From Dugong dugon (Eukaryota > Chordata > Mammalia > Sirenia > Dugongidae), in contig CM057460.1 of NCBI GenBank assembly GCA_030035585.1, positions 221,547,711-221,611,710 of the forward strand: DNA of 64,000 bases, read 5' to 3'. The notes under the pieces are model-generated. The model had not been told where the DNA came from. It did not search any database and was given only the letters and a program-made list of their open reading frames with translations. Numbering within the stretch: the stretch's first letter is position 1; each line of letters starts with the position of its first letter. Of this stretch, positions 47,544 to 58,635 are shown piece after piece. Both the position numbers and the translations under genes were made by a program.

Positions 47544-47725
47544 TGGCATTTTTATAGTCTTTTATAAAACATTTTTACATCCACTGGATCATGAGATACT
47601 TGCCTACCTAAATGGAATTATTCTCGTATTACAAACATGGGTGTTGGGGCCTCAAGAGATTAGATAGCTCCTGCAATATTGTAGAACAAGGTTTTTCAGC
47701 CTTAGCCCTACTAACATTTGGAGCC

Positions 47726-48080
47726 TGTCTTAGCCCAGGTTCTTTAGAGAAGTAAAACCAGTGAAGCATATACTTATAGAGAGAGTTTTATCTCAAGGAA
47801 ATGGTTCTCACAGCTGTAAATGCTGGCAAGTTCCAAGTCTGTGAGTCAGGTGTCAGGCTGAAGGCTTCTCCTGACTCACATAGCTGCGAGGGCTGACGAA
47901 CTCAAGATTGGCAGGTCACATGGCAGGCTGCTGGCTCACAGGCTGTGGAGGCCAATGAATCTCAGGATCAGCAGGCAATAAAACAGGCTGCTGGCTCAAG
48001 TTCCAAGAACTGGAGGTCAGATGATGATGGTCCAGATGCAGGATCCAGAGCAAGTGAGCAAGCAAGCTTTGCTAGAACAT

Positions 48081-48114
<34 letters not shown>

Positions 48115-48313
48115 GATGCAGGCCACACCCCCAAGGAAACTCCCCTTACAACTGATTGGTTGATCACATCAAATCACATCATGTAGGATGACTACATCAT
48201 TACATAGCTGCCAATTACATCATTACATAACTGCCAAACCACATCATTACATAACTGCCAGGCCACAGAGAACCATGGCCCAGCCAAGTTGACACACAAT
48301 CTTAACAATCATA
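47726..48313 (-). mobile_element. 3' LTR of ERV-L copy 3
   Basis: Plus strand 'tgtcttagcccaggttcttt' to 'cttaacaatcata'. It holds a long (AT)n run at 48083-48112 and three tandem 'catcattacataactgcc'-type units at 48195-48260, which the 5' LTR lacks or has once. Confidence 0.9.
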
Positions 48314-48779
48314 GTCCACCCCGGTCGATTTTGTACCTGTACACATCTCCGTAAACCATACACAATCTCTAAATAAAGACAATTAAAAGTCATACTTGCA
48401 CCTAACATGATGTACCTAACATGCTTACAACTGAAAATGCACTGGCCCCATTTACATCTTATATTTTACAAGTGAAGAAAACAAAAGTATTTGACGCACA
48501 GATACAAGTAAGAAATACTCATGACAATTACAGTCCTCATTTCTGCAACTGGTCACTTGCTAAAAACTGGTATTTAGAACTACCTTCTTCCAAAATCCAT
48601 TCCATATTCCCTTTACACTCAACAAGCACTATAGCTGGTCGTGGTTTTTGCCTTGTGTGGTGACATAAATCTTCATTTCTGAAGGGTCTGGGCCATTAGC
48701 AGTCATGTTGGAATTGGGTTGCTGTAGTTTTCCATTGACTTTAATCACAGGGCATGATAGTACTAAGAGACGACCTCAG

Positions 48780-49220
48780 GGATCTCCTGTATTTCAGACA
48801 TACTCTTATCTCCATTATGCAGCACGAATCCAATTTCCCTTTGGGAGTCAGGATGAATCACACCAATTAATATGGTAACTCCCTTCTTTGCTGTTGATCC
48901 AGAGACATGAGAAGTCCAAAGTGGCCGGAGGCATTCTTAACTTCCAGTTCCATGGAATCCATGTCATCTTCTGGTGAGAGCATTCCTCCCTTTGAAACTG
49001 AGACCTCTAGACCCACAGAGCATAGGGTCTTGGAGACAAGAAGGAAAAATTTTGTGAGTGGGTCATGAGGAGTAATAGTGACTGGTGTCAATCCCATTTC
49101 CAGCCCTTGATTCCTGGACCCATGAATCCTGGCTATGGGATAAACAGCACCATATATAAAACTTCGATTTAGAGCATATACAGCCTCTTGCACGGCATCC
49201 TGAACCTGTTGCGGAGCCAT
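48780..49220 (-). pseudogene. pol: ERV-L dUTPase domain remnant, copy 3, fused to RT connection region
   Basis: The minus-strand frame 48867-49220 opens with 'QQVQDAVQEAVYALNRSF', where connection-domain residues run on in frame into the pre-dUTPase block 'IARIHGSRNQGLEMG'. It ends in 'SGHFGLLMSLDQQQ', part of the dUTPase Gly-rich region. A frameshift follows and the later motif is decayed. The in-frame fusion is a consequence of the internal deletion. Whether it was ever used is unknown. Confidence 0.75.
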
Positions 49221-50555
49221 CTCTTGTTCTGGGCTCTACTCAAAACTAGCTTTTTCAGTCACTTGATAAATAGGCTGGAGTAGCACACACAAATGAGGGA
49301 TATTTTGCCCCAAAATCCAAAAAGGCGCAACAGGCATTGTGCCTTCTTTTTAGTTGTAGGAGCTGCCAGATATAACAATTTGTCCTTCACTTTAGAAGGA
49401 ACATCTTGACATGCCCTACACTTCTGGACTCCTAGAAATTTCACTGAAGTGGAAGGTGCCTAAATTTTTGAGGGATTAATTTCCCACTGTCTAGCATGCA
49501 AATATTTTACCAGTAAGTCCAGAGTCATTGACACTTCTTCCTTACTAGTTTCAATCAGCATAATGTCATCAATATAATGGACCAGTATGACATCCTGTGG
49601 AAGGAAAAGGCGATCAAGTTCCCTGCAGATTAAATGATGACATAGGGCTACAGAATTGATATACCTCTGAGGTAGGACAGTAAAGGTGTATTACTGGCCT
49701 TGCCAGCAGAAGGCAAACTGCTTCTGGTGTTCCTTTAAAAATGGAATTGAGAAAAAGACATTGGCCTTATCAATAGCTGCATACCAGGTACCAGGAGATG
49801 TATTAAAATTTGCTCAATCAGAAACCACATCTGGAACAGCAGCTGCAATTGGAGTCACCACCTAGCTGAGTTTACAATAATCCACTGTCATTCTCCAAGA
49901 TCCATTTGTTTTTTGCACAGGCCAAATAGGCAAGCTGAATGAGGACGTGGTGGGAAACACCACTCCTGCATTCTTCAAGTCCTTGATGGTGGCAGTAATC
50001 TCTGCAGTCCCTTGAGGAATGCAGTATTGCTTTTGGTTTACTATTTTCCTAGGTATGAGTGGTTTCAATGGCTTCCACTTGGCTTTTCCTACTGTAATAG
50101 CCCTTACTCCATTTGTCAGGGATCCAATGTGGGAGTTCTGCCAGTTGCTGGAATCCAGAAATCACTACAGGATGGGTTACAAAACCAAATGGACCTGCTG
50201 TGAGATGAACCTGAGCTAAGACTCCATTAATAACCTGACCTCCATAAGCCCCCCCTCTGATTGGTAGGCAACAATGGCATTTTGGGTCTCCTGGAATTAG
50301 TGTCAGATCAGAGCCAGTACCTAGTAATCCCTGAAAAGTCTGATTATTTCCTTTTCTCCAGTGAACAGTCACTCTCATAAAAGGTTGTAGATCCCTTTGT
50401 AGAAGGCTTGGAGAAAGATAAACAGTATAAATTTTTGGCAGTATAGCAGGGTCATTCCTCAAGGGAATCCAGCCTCCCCTTCGTTGAAGGGGTTGTAGGT
50501 CTGCAAACTTGCTCAAGTGTGGGAATTGATTGAGGAGCCATGACTCTATATCCAT
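49221..50555 (-). pseudogene. pol: ERV-L pol remnant, copy 3 (PR-RT)
   Basis: Protease: in 50049-50555, 'LLGTGSDLTLIPGD', where Gly stands at the catalytic Asp position. Reverse transcriptase: 49862-50068 has 'WPVQKTNGSWRMTVDY', the YIDD box is at plus positions 49565-49576, and 49259-49444 has 'FLGVQKCRAC' and 'LLRLFGFW'. Stops at several places show loss of function. Confidence 0.88.
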
Positions 50556-50559
50556 TCAC

Positions 50560-52224
50560 ATGACCTAGAATTCTTCTGCTTGTACAGATCAAGTAAATAT
50601 TTAGTAGATTTCCTATCTATTTCACTCCTAGGGACACCATGACTAAGTAGTCAATGCTATTAGTCTGTACAAGTCATAATATTCTAATTACTGCTTTGAC
50701 TTCACAGTCCATAATGTTAACCACACCCCTTGTATTTGTCAATTGAGTGCCACTCCTCTGCCCCTACCACCATGGGGTCCAATCAGCCCCACTGTAGTTA
50801 GGTGTCTTAATTCAGTCAGGGCAGTTCCCACTGTCATATCTGACTTACATAAAATAACAATCACAGCAGTCTTCAGGGATGATGAGGCTGCCTTCATAAA
50901 TTTGTTCCTCACTCTTGTGGTAAAAAGTATGTCTTCTGTGTACTCCGTGTGTGGGTCTGTGGGTCTAACGTGATAAATCTACTCTAACATGCCAATTTCC
51001 CTAAGCCTTTGGATACTTTTACTACAGTATACCAAGACAGGTCTAGTACTTCAAGTTCATTTAGAGTAGGCCACCACTTAAACCATACTTCAGCAAACCA
51101 ACCAAATAAACTATTAGATCCTTTCCAAATCTCTCAAGCTTAAACATTAAATGAAGAATTTGTGCTTAGTGGGCCCATATCAATGAACTCAAACTTATCC
51201 AACTTTAAGTTCCTTGAACTATTATTCTACACCCTTAATCACCATTTCCACACAAATTCTTCAGGTTTCTGTTTGTACATATTAGAAAAGTCAAGCAGTT
51301 CTTTTTGAGTGTAGCGTACTTCCTCCCAGGTCACACTTCGTACTTCACCTTTTGGGGCTCATCGGGGCTCAAGTCTAGTGACAGGTCTAGAAGCAAAAAT
51401 GGATGGAAGGGTGGGTCCTGGGAACATTCAGCAATGTCTGGTAAGGCACCTGCCTCAGGTGATGCCCCAAGCAGTGACTCAGATGCTTCTCCAGGGGATG
51501 ACTCAGACAAAGGCTCTTCAGATACAGCTGGGTTAATCTCATCAGATGGGGGTGGAAGGGATAATGGTTTTGCTGGGGAGGGTGGCTTAGCAGACAAAGA
51601 TGGAGTAATCTCTTCAGATTGGAGTAAGAGGGCTGGTTCTGTTGGCAGGATGATTCACTGGAATTTAGGGGCTCAGTGTATTCAGCTTCTTGATTATCTG
51701 CCTATATGTCCCCCTCCCAAGTTTCAGGATCCGATTTCTTCACAATCAATGCCCTCACTTTAACTTCAGGCACCATCTGAAGTTGGGAATTCAGCTAGCA
51801 TTGTAATTCAGCCACTCTTAAGATAAGACTCTGGGTTTGGTTTTTGGCAATATCAGCTCTGTTACTATAAGAAATTAGGTTTTCTTTCAGGGCACAAGTG
51901 GCAACTCTGAGGTCATTTATGAGGTGCCTGAGCTTTGACTCTGAAGCCCTGAGCTCATCACTATCTTTCACCACTTTGCCTAGTGAGCGCAGGACAAATA
52001 GCTTAACTATACTTCTTATTCTGACAAAATTGTAGGAAAGCGCCAAACATGCGATCACCCAAAGCTTTGCGTCTCACCAGTACTTGATCTATTGGTGTCA
52101 GTATTTTGCATATTAATATTGCCACCTCATGCCATGGATTCGCAGTGCCCTCTTTACTACTGGAGGCAGAGTTATCAACATCTTTAAGACTAGTCAGACT
52201 TGAGAACCAATTTAGAAAACTCAT
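50560..52224 (-). pseudogene. gag: ERV-L gag remnant, copy 3
   Basis: Starts 'MSFLNWFSSLTSLKDVDNSA' (52003-52224), then 51795-52058 with the Leu/Arg-rich coiled-coil-like part, and 51331-51597 with the Pro/Ser linker. The capsid part is decayed between 50560 and 51300. The start and order match copy 1 closely. Confidence 0.82.
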
Positions 52225-52246
52225 CCTTAAGACTTTGTTTCTCTAG

Positions 52247-52263
52247 AACCACTCTCAGTACCA
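52247..52263 (-). promoter_or_regulatory. Primer binding site of ERV-L copy 3
   Basis: Plus-strand 'gaaccactctcagtacca', two bases from the LTR. One more mismatch to leucine tRNA than copies 1 and 2. Confidence 0.75.
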
Positions 52264-52265
52264 AA

Positions 52266-52859
52266 TGTCTTAGTCTGGGTTCTCTAGAGAGGCAAAACCA
52301 GTGAGGTACATATGTACACATATCTATAGAGAGAGAGAGAAAATTTATCTCAAGGAAATGGCTCACGCAGTTGAGAGGCTGAAAAGACCCAAGTCTGTGT
52401 GTCAGGTATTAGGCTGGAGGCTTCTCCTGCAGGGGCTGATGAACTCAGGATTAGCAGGTCAGATGGCAGGTTGCTTGCTCACAGGTTACAGAGGCTGATG
52501 AATCCGAGACTGGCAGATAAGACAGCAGGCTTCTTGTTCACAGGCTGCGGAGGCTGACAAATTCCAAGATCGATAGTCAGTACAACAGGCCACTGGCTCA
52601 AGTACCAAGAACTGGGGGTCAGATGATGACACCCCAGATGCAGGATAAACAGAAAGCAAGCGAGCCTTGCTAGAATGTCCATACATATATTGGATGCAGG
52701 CCACATCCCCAAGGAAACTCTTCTTAGAACTGATTGGCTGATCACATCAGATCACGTCATGGAGGATGACTACATCATCACATAACTGCCAAATTATATC
52801 ATGCCAAACCACTGAGAATTATGGCCCAGCCAAGTTGGCACACAACCTTAACCATCATA
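52266..52859 (-). mobile_element. 5' LTR of ERV-L copy 3
   Basis: Plus strand 'tgtcttagtctgggttctct' to 'ccttaaccatcata'. It carries three units of the tandem block (near 52445, 52505 and 52565) against two in the 3' LTR of the same provirus. Confidence 0.9.
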
Positions 52860-53241
52860 GAGCCAGATAATGCTTTGTTGTGGGAAGGCTGTCCTGTGCA
52901 TTGTAGGATGTTTAGCAGCATCTCTGGCCTCTCTCCCTTGATAGAAGTTGCACACCTTTCCCAGTTGTGACAATCAAAAATATCTCCAGACATTGTCACA
53001 TGTCCTATGGAGGGCAAAATCAACCCCTGTTGACAAGCATTGTTACAGAGTGAGAGTCGCCTCTGGGGACAGATGGTGGGTTGTCAGATGGTCAGTGTTG
53101 ATCAGTTTCCCACTGCGCCCTGGGCATCTCAGAAAGGGAACCTGCACCACGTGGGCACACTGCAGAGGTCAATTGTGTGGAACCACTGCAAAATATGGGG
53201 AATACTCTTCAAATGTTGCTTTAACTCGAAGATTCCTGGGG

Positions 53242-53755
53242 TATCTTAGTCATCTAGAGCTGCTGTAACAGAAATCCCACAAGTGGCGGCTTTAACAAAG
53301 AGAAGTTTATTCTCTCACAGTTGAATAGGTTACAAGTCCAAATTCAAGGCATCAGCTTAAGGGGAAGGCTTGCTGTCTCTGTTGGCTCTGGAGGAAGGTC
53401 CTTATGATGCATCAGTCTTCCCTTGGTCTGGGAGCACCTCAGGGCAGGAACTTCAGGTCCGAAGGACACGCTCTGCTCCCGGCACTGCTTTCTTGTTGGT
53501 ATGAGGTTCCCATGTGTCTCTGCCCGCTTCTCTCTTTTATATCTCAAAAGAGATTGGTTTAAGACACTATCCAATCTTGTATACCTCATCAGTATAACTG
53601 CCACTAATCTATCTTATTAGATCATAGTGAATGAATTTACAAAACATAAAGAAATCATATCAGATTACAAAATGGTACACAATTATACAATACTGGGAAT
53701 CATGACCCAGCTAAGTTGACAGATATTTTTGGAAGACACAATTCAATCTATGACA
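53242..53755 (-). mobile_element. Solo MLT1-like LTR with TGGGG target duplication
   Basis: Starts 'tatcttagtcatctagagct' (first TG changed to TA) and ends 'caattcaatctatgaca'. TGGGG is exact on both sides (53237-53241 and 53756-53760). Very similar to the LTR at 34966. Confidence 0.95.
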
Positions 53756-54006
53756 TGGGGTATAACCTCACAATTGCAAGTGTTTGGTGTCTTTATAAAC
53801 AAGCCTTTAAAAAGATCCCTTTAAACAGCAATACAAGATGTGGTACATTGTTCAAGTCATGAATATACGGTTAGAGGACTAATAGAAAAGTCATCAGTCC
53901 TAGTGTTAGCTGAACACCTACTTGTGGCTTAGGCTAAAGTTCCCAGCAATGGCATCATCACATGCAGACTGAAAAAATGCTGTATCTAGACACTGTATAA
54001 AATATT

Positions 54007-54625
54007 GCTAGATGTTCTCAAAATATGTGTTGTAAATCCTAACCCCTGTCCTTGTAGATGTAATCCATTTGGGAACAGGGTTTTCTTTGTTATGTTAACA
54101 AAGCCATATATTGTAGGGTGTGTTTTAAGCCAAACACTTTTGATATATAAAAGGAACAGATTAAGCACAGACGCAAAGCAGCCCTGGTGGTGCAATGATT
54201 AAGAGCTTAGCTGTTAACCGAAAGGTCAGCAGTTCGAACCTACCAGCTGTTCTGTGGGAGGAAAGACCTCGTGATCTCCTCCTATAAAGATTACAGCCTA
54301 GAAAACCCTATGGAGCAGTTCTAATCTGTCCTATAGGGTCGCCAAGAATTGGAATCCACTCAACAACACACAACAAGCACAGGAGCAATGACTCACAAAT
54401 GTCAGAAGATACATGTCATGCCACTTGAAGATCACCAAGGAACCAATGAACAGAAGTTGAAAAGAGACAAAGACCTTCCCCTAGAGCTGTCAGAGAAAGT
54501 CTTCCTTTAGAGCCAGTACCCTTAATTTGGACTTCTTGACCCCTAAACTGTGAGAAAAAAAAATCTGTTCATTAAAGCCAGCCATTTGTGGTATTTTTGT
54601 TACATAGCACTAAGTAATTAAGACA
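54007..54625 (+). mobile_element. MLT1-like LTR split by an AfroSINE
   Basis: 'atgtgttgtaaatcctaacc' and 'gggttttctttgttatgtta' form the left part. After the SINE, 'cttcccctagagctgtcaga' and 'gcactaagtaattaagaca' complete it. Related to the LTR at 62177. Confidence 0.85.
54180..54378 (+). mobile_element. AfroSINE-type SINE inside an LTR
   Basis: Full-length copy with head 'gccctggtggtgcaatgatt', B box 'agttcgaacctaccagctg' and body 'tcctatagggtcgccaagaa'. Shows that SINEs moved after this LTR was in place. Confidence 0.92.
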
Positions 54626-54639
54626 CTACCCAATATTAA

Positions 54640-56690
54640 AACTCTCACCATAAACCTTTCTCCATCTTGAATCTGGCTGGCATCTGCTTCCACCTGAGAA
54701 CAAACTTTCCCACAACCCCTCCAGAAGAAGTTCTTCATTCTCTTGCCTTCCTTATCATAGGGTCTCAAAGTAGGATCACATCTTCTCTGCTCCTTACTGA
54801 CAATCCTAGACCATTGTGCCTCAATTCTTAGCAGGCATGTGCCTTCCTTCTCTAACAGACTTCATCACCTCTCCTGTTGCCCTCCACTTTCCACCTGACC
54901 ATGCTCATCATTGAAGGCCTTGGTACTAGACCCATGATTCCCTCTCTACTGGGAATTCTGACATCCTCAAGCAATGCTCTGGGTTCCTTTCTCCTCTCTG
55001 GTGGTCTCTGTCTCACTCCACTGTAGTTCTTCCTCTTGAGGTTGGTATTTCCTAGAATCATTCCCTGGCCTGCACAGCCAAATTTTGTGAAAAATTGTCT
55101 ACACCCATGGCTTCCATTTCTCTCTCTCTTTCAGTCTTTACCCTTCTATCATTGGTCTGCCATCCTACCATACCCTGAAATGGTAGCTAAATCCAGGAAA
55201 TCCTTGTTGGCCCTTATATTACCTGTATTCACTGCAACCATTCCCACCGTGAACCATACATCCTTCTTAAAACATGCTTATCACATGTCCTTGGTGCTTT
55301 CATACTCACTTGGTTTCCCTGCTACATATCTGTTGCTCCTTCTCCAGGCTTTTGTGTCTTCATCTTCCTGTACCCAAATGTTGAACATCAGAGCTCCTCT
55401 CAGGCTGACCAAGGACCTCTTTGAGATTTGCACAAACTCCTTAGCTATCTCAGACATGTTTATCATTTCAATAATAAGCCATCCTCACGGTTATGGATAC
55501 TTCCTAGACACAACCAAACACTTTACAAGATTGGTCTGCTGGGTTTGAGGGCTTAGGATCATAGTCTTGTGGAGCAACTCAGTCAATTGGCATAGTAAAG
55601 TCCATAAAGACAACTTTCTACATCTTAATTTGGTGAGTAGCATCTGGGGTCTTAAATAATAATAATGCCATCCTGATAACTCCCCAAACTATGCTTATAT
55701 TCTAGATCTTGCTCCTGAGTTTCTGGTCAAATAGCCATCCTTACCCACCAGACAACTCCATTTGGTTGTTCCATGGGTTTCTCAAAGTCAAATGTGTTCA
55801 AAATGAAAATAAATTCCCTGCTCACTAAGCCTGTCTTACCTCCTAGGTTTTCTATTTCAGGGTATATGGTACCACCTTCCATCAAGTTGGTCAAGCCAAG
55901 GAGTTTTCCTTGATTGCTTGCTCTCCCCGACTGTGTATGCTCAACTCCCCACATTCAATCCTTCAATGTTTTGTGTTGTTTCTACAAGTGTCTCTTTCAT
56001 GGATCCAGTTTTCTTCATTCCCACAGCACCCACCTACTACCACCAGCTTTGACCTGAATTATTGCAACCCAGCCATAACTTCCAACACAGTCCTTCTCAA
56101 TGCGATCTCTGCAATGTGGCCAGAGCAATCTTTAGAAATTACAAGTCTAATCATGTCTCTCTTTGCTTAAAACCCCTCCAAGGCTCCTCATACCCTTGTT
56201 CAAAAGCTCTGTAGGATAGGCTGGGACTTCCTCTCCAAGACTATCTCTTGCCTCTAGAACACATAGCCCTATCATGGTGGATGACTTGCAGTTCATGAAC
56301 GTGGTGCTCATTCTTGTTCTCACTCTCAATCACTCACTCCCCTTGGGCTCTCTTCCTGCTAAGCTAAGACTTTGTCCTTAGATTTTATCCCGCCTGGGCA
56401 ACTCGGCCCTCCCTCTGGCCCCATGCTTGTTGATCAAGCCAACTTTTATCATCCTTGTCAGGGCAGAGTTCACCCTCTCTAGGAAGATTCCTGACCTCAC
56501 ACTTGACATGCTCCTTCCTTACCTTTTTGTACCTTGCACACACAGCCTTACCAATGCCCCTTTACATGTCTGATCCCCCTCTATCTGTCAGCTCCTGGAG
56601 GGCACAGCTCTTTCTCTTTTCACTGCTCTATTTCTGATGATCAGCACATCACAGACATTTAAAAAGTATTTGTTCAAAGAATGAATAAAT
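54640..56690 (+). mobile_element. Old LINE-2 (L2), split by an L1 fragment
   Basis: CT-rich text with 'aaaacccctccaaggctcct' (56168), 'tgtcagctcctggagggcac' (56586) and the end 'aaagaatgaataaatg' (56676) matches the 3' half of L2. Exact 5' border is uncertain. Confidence 0.65.
55470..55665 (+). mobile_element. L1 3' UTR fragment in L2
   Basis: 'acttcctagacacaaccaaa' to 'gtagcatctggggtctta' matches 37155-37312 of the L1 above, in the same order. Confidence 0.75.
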
Positions 56691-56721
56691 GGGATTTGTG
56701 AGAGTGAAGTGAGATACTGCA

Positions 56722-57332
56722 TGTCTTAGTTACCTAGTGCTGCCAACAGAAATACCACAAGTAGATGACTTTGTAGACAGAAATTTATTGCCTCACAGTT
56801 AAAGAGGCTGGAAGTCTAAGGAAAGGTCTTTCCTTGTCTATTTCAGCTTCTAGTGGGAAAAAAAAAAACCAGTTGCTGTCGATTCCAACTCATGGATACC
56901 CTCCGTGTGTCTGAATAGAACTATGCTCCATAGGGTTTTCAATGGCTGGTTTTTTGGAAGTAGATCACCAAGCCTTTCTTCTAAGGTGCCTCTGGGTGAA
57001 CTCAAACCTCCAACTTTTCAGTTAGCAGGAAGCACATTAACCCTTTGTACCACCCAAGGACAGCATAGCTGCCAGCAATCCTTAACATTCCTGGGCTTGT
57101 AGATGCAGCTGTCCTGGTCATGTCTTCCTCTTCCTCTGTGTGTGTGTCTCTGTGTCTATTCTGGTCTTTTTATAGCTCAGAAGGGATTAGGTTTAGGGCC
57201 GATCCTACTCTGGTGTGACCTTGTTAGCATAACAAAAGAGAACCTCGTATTTCCAAACAGGGTCATATTTACAAGTACAGGTGTTAGGATTTCAACACAT
57301 ATTTTAGGAAGCACATCATTCAGTCTATAGCA
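56722..57332 (-). mobile_element. MLT1-like LTR with CTGCA target duplication, split by an AfroSINE
   Basis: Starts 'tgtcttagttacctagtgct' and ends 'cagtctatagca', with CTGCA exact on both sides (56717-56721 and 57333-57337). The SINE at 56861-57060 interrupts it. Confidence 0.95.
56861..57060 (-). mobile_element. AfroSINE-type SINE inside an LTR
   Basis: The A-run at 56859-56870 marks the 3' tail. Body 'tccatagggttttcaatggc' and head complement 'ttgtaccacccaagga' at the right. Confidence 0.92.
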
Positions 57333-57337
57333 CTGCA

Positions 57338-57892
57338 CATAGCTCGTACCTGGCTCATTCAAGCACAGGTAGATACTATTTTTACTATTAACAGCAATGA
57401 TGCTAAGCCTGATATATTGAGGCCAGTGTCACCACCATGATCCCATTGGATGGGTGCATGGAAGGTCACTGGTAGGACGGTTCCAAAGCACCAGCGAGGG
57501 CTGCTGCTAGAGGAAAAGATAGTCAGAGTCATCAATAGCTCAGCTGCCCTGGAGAAATGGTTCAAGTCGTAGTTGGACAAGGTCCCCTGTCCCTCCTGGG
57601 AAATGTCATGTTGTTTTATGTCACAGCGTGCCCCAGCTACCACTCAGGGAGACACACAGTGCCTCACAGGCATGAATTCTGGGCATCAGAGCGCAAGGGA
57701 TTCCGATCTGCAGAGGAGGTACTGTCTTGATCCCAGCTATGAGCTGACCTTTTCACCTTCAGATGACGCTGCGGTCTGTGGAGGGCTGGGGGAGCAGAGG
57801 AACTAAGGATGAATGCTGAAATCCACTTTGGGGAAATTAAAAACACATTTAAGCATTCGTAGGACATTGCTTAAAGATCTCCTACAATTCTG
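57338..57892. other. No recognisable element
   Basis: A relatively GC-rich non-repeat stretch. Frames at 57359-57806 on both strands show no domain I recognise. Confidence 0.4.
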
Positions 57893-58041
57893 TTTGGTTG
57901 AGTTGTTAAGAGCTGGGTTGCTAGCCCAAAGGTCGGCAGTTCGAATCTACCAGCCTCTCCTTGGAAACCCTATGGGGCAGTTCTACTCTGTCTTATAGGG
58001 TCGCTATGTGTCGGAATCAACTTAACAGCAATGGGTTTTGG
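57893..58041 (+). mobile_element. AfroSINE-type SINE with internal deletion
   Basis: 'gttaagagctgggttgctag', B box 'agttcgaatctacc', then directly 'ccttggaaaccctatggggc' (middle body missing) and tail 'aatgggttttgg'. Confidence 0.88.
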
Positions 58042-58219
58042 CCTTGGACTAGTTTCTTAGGCTTCTTCACTCTGTTTCCTCATTTGTAAAGTGGGTGCTA
58101 TGAATACTCATTTCAGAGCAAGCTCTAAAAAGTGAAGAGGATGAAAGTACCCAAGGTTCCTTATCATTGATTTGTAGTTGGGTACCCTTGTTATTTCCTG
58201 TTAGCTGTAGACTAGCCTG

Positions 58220-58415
58220 AAGTCCCTGGGTGGTGCAAATGGTTAACATGCTCGACTGTTAACCAAAAGATTGGAGGTTCGCATCCATCCAGAGGTGGCT
58301 TGAAAGAAAGGCCTGGTGACCTACTTCCAAAAAAATCAGTCATTGAAAACTCTATGGGGCACAGTCCTTCTCTGACAAGGGTGACTCGGTGGCCACTCAA
58401 TGGCCACTGTTTTTT
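58220..58415 (+). mobile_element. AfroSINE-type SINE, 'ccctgggtggtgc' subtype
   Basis: Head 'ccctgggtggtgcaaatggt', B box region 'ggaggttcgcatcc', body 'aaggcctggtgacctacttc', then a T-rich end. Confidence 0.92.
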
Positions 58416-58635
58416 TGTTTGTTTGCTTTTGTAGACTAGCATAGTACCTGCACCTGGGTTGTCCCTAGAGTAGAGCCCTGGGATTTAGGGGAAAACTGAT
58501 CCAGTTACCTCTTTAATCTAGAGAGTGCCTGAGATTGTGGTTTGGACCGGGAAATGAAGGGTGGAACAAGATGAAGGTCACCTTTTTCCAGGCGATCGGA
58601 GTTAATGAGGAATAAACAGCTTTTCCCATTCCTAA

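Larger units (their letters stand above)
47726..52859 (-). mobile_element. ERV-L-type endogenous retrovirus, copy 3, two LTRs, internal deletion
   Basis: Minus-strand provirus with a 5' LTR (52266-52859), leucine primer site, gag, protease, RT, dUTPase and 3' LTR (47726-48313). GAGCC stands exactly on both sides (47721-47725 and 52860-52864), the 5-bp duplication expected for this class. Sequence from the RT connection region joins directly to the region before dUTPase near 49188, so RNase H and integrase are missing: about 1.55 kb relative to copy 2. No env. Confidence 0.93.
47686..53038 (-). mobile_element. MER20 hAT-type DNA transposon, split by ERV-L copy 3
   Basis: The first 40 bases (47686-47725, 'aaggtttttcagccttagcc') and the rest (52860-53038, 'ttgtaggatgtttagcagca', 'ctccagacattgtcacatgt', 'gggcaaaatcaacccctg') together make one MER20 on the minus strand. 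MER20 is a short non-autonomous element without coding capacity. Everything between belongs to the provirus. Confidence 0.85.

Noticed and set aside
51305-51763. 152-codon plus-strand frame rich in Ser/Asp
   Set aside because: It is the antisense shadow of the Pro/Ser-rich gag linker of ERV-L copy 3.
55036-55548. 170-codon plus-strand frame as a gene
   Set aside because: It runs across L2 text into an L1 3' UTR fragment and has no domain.
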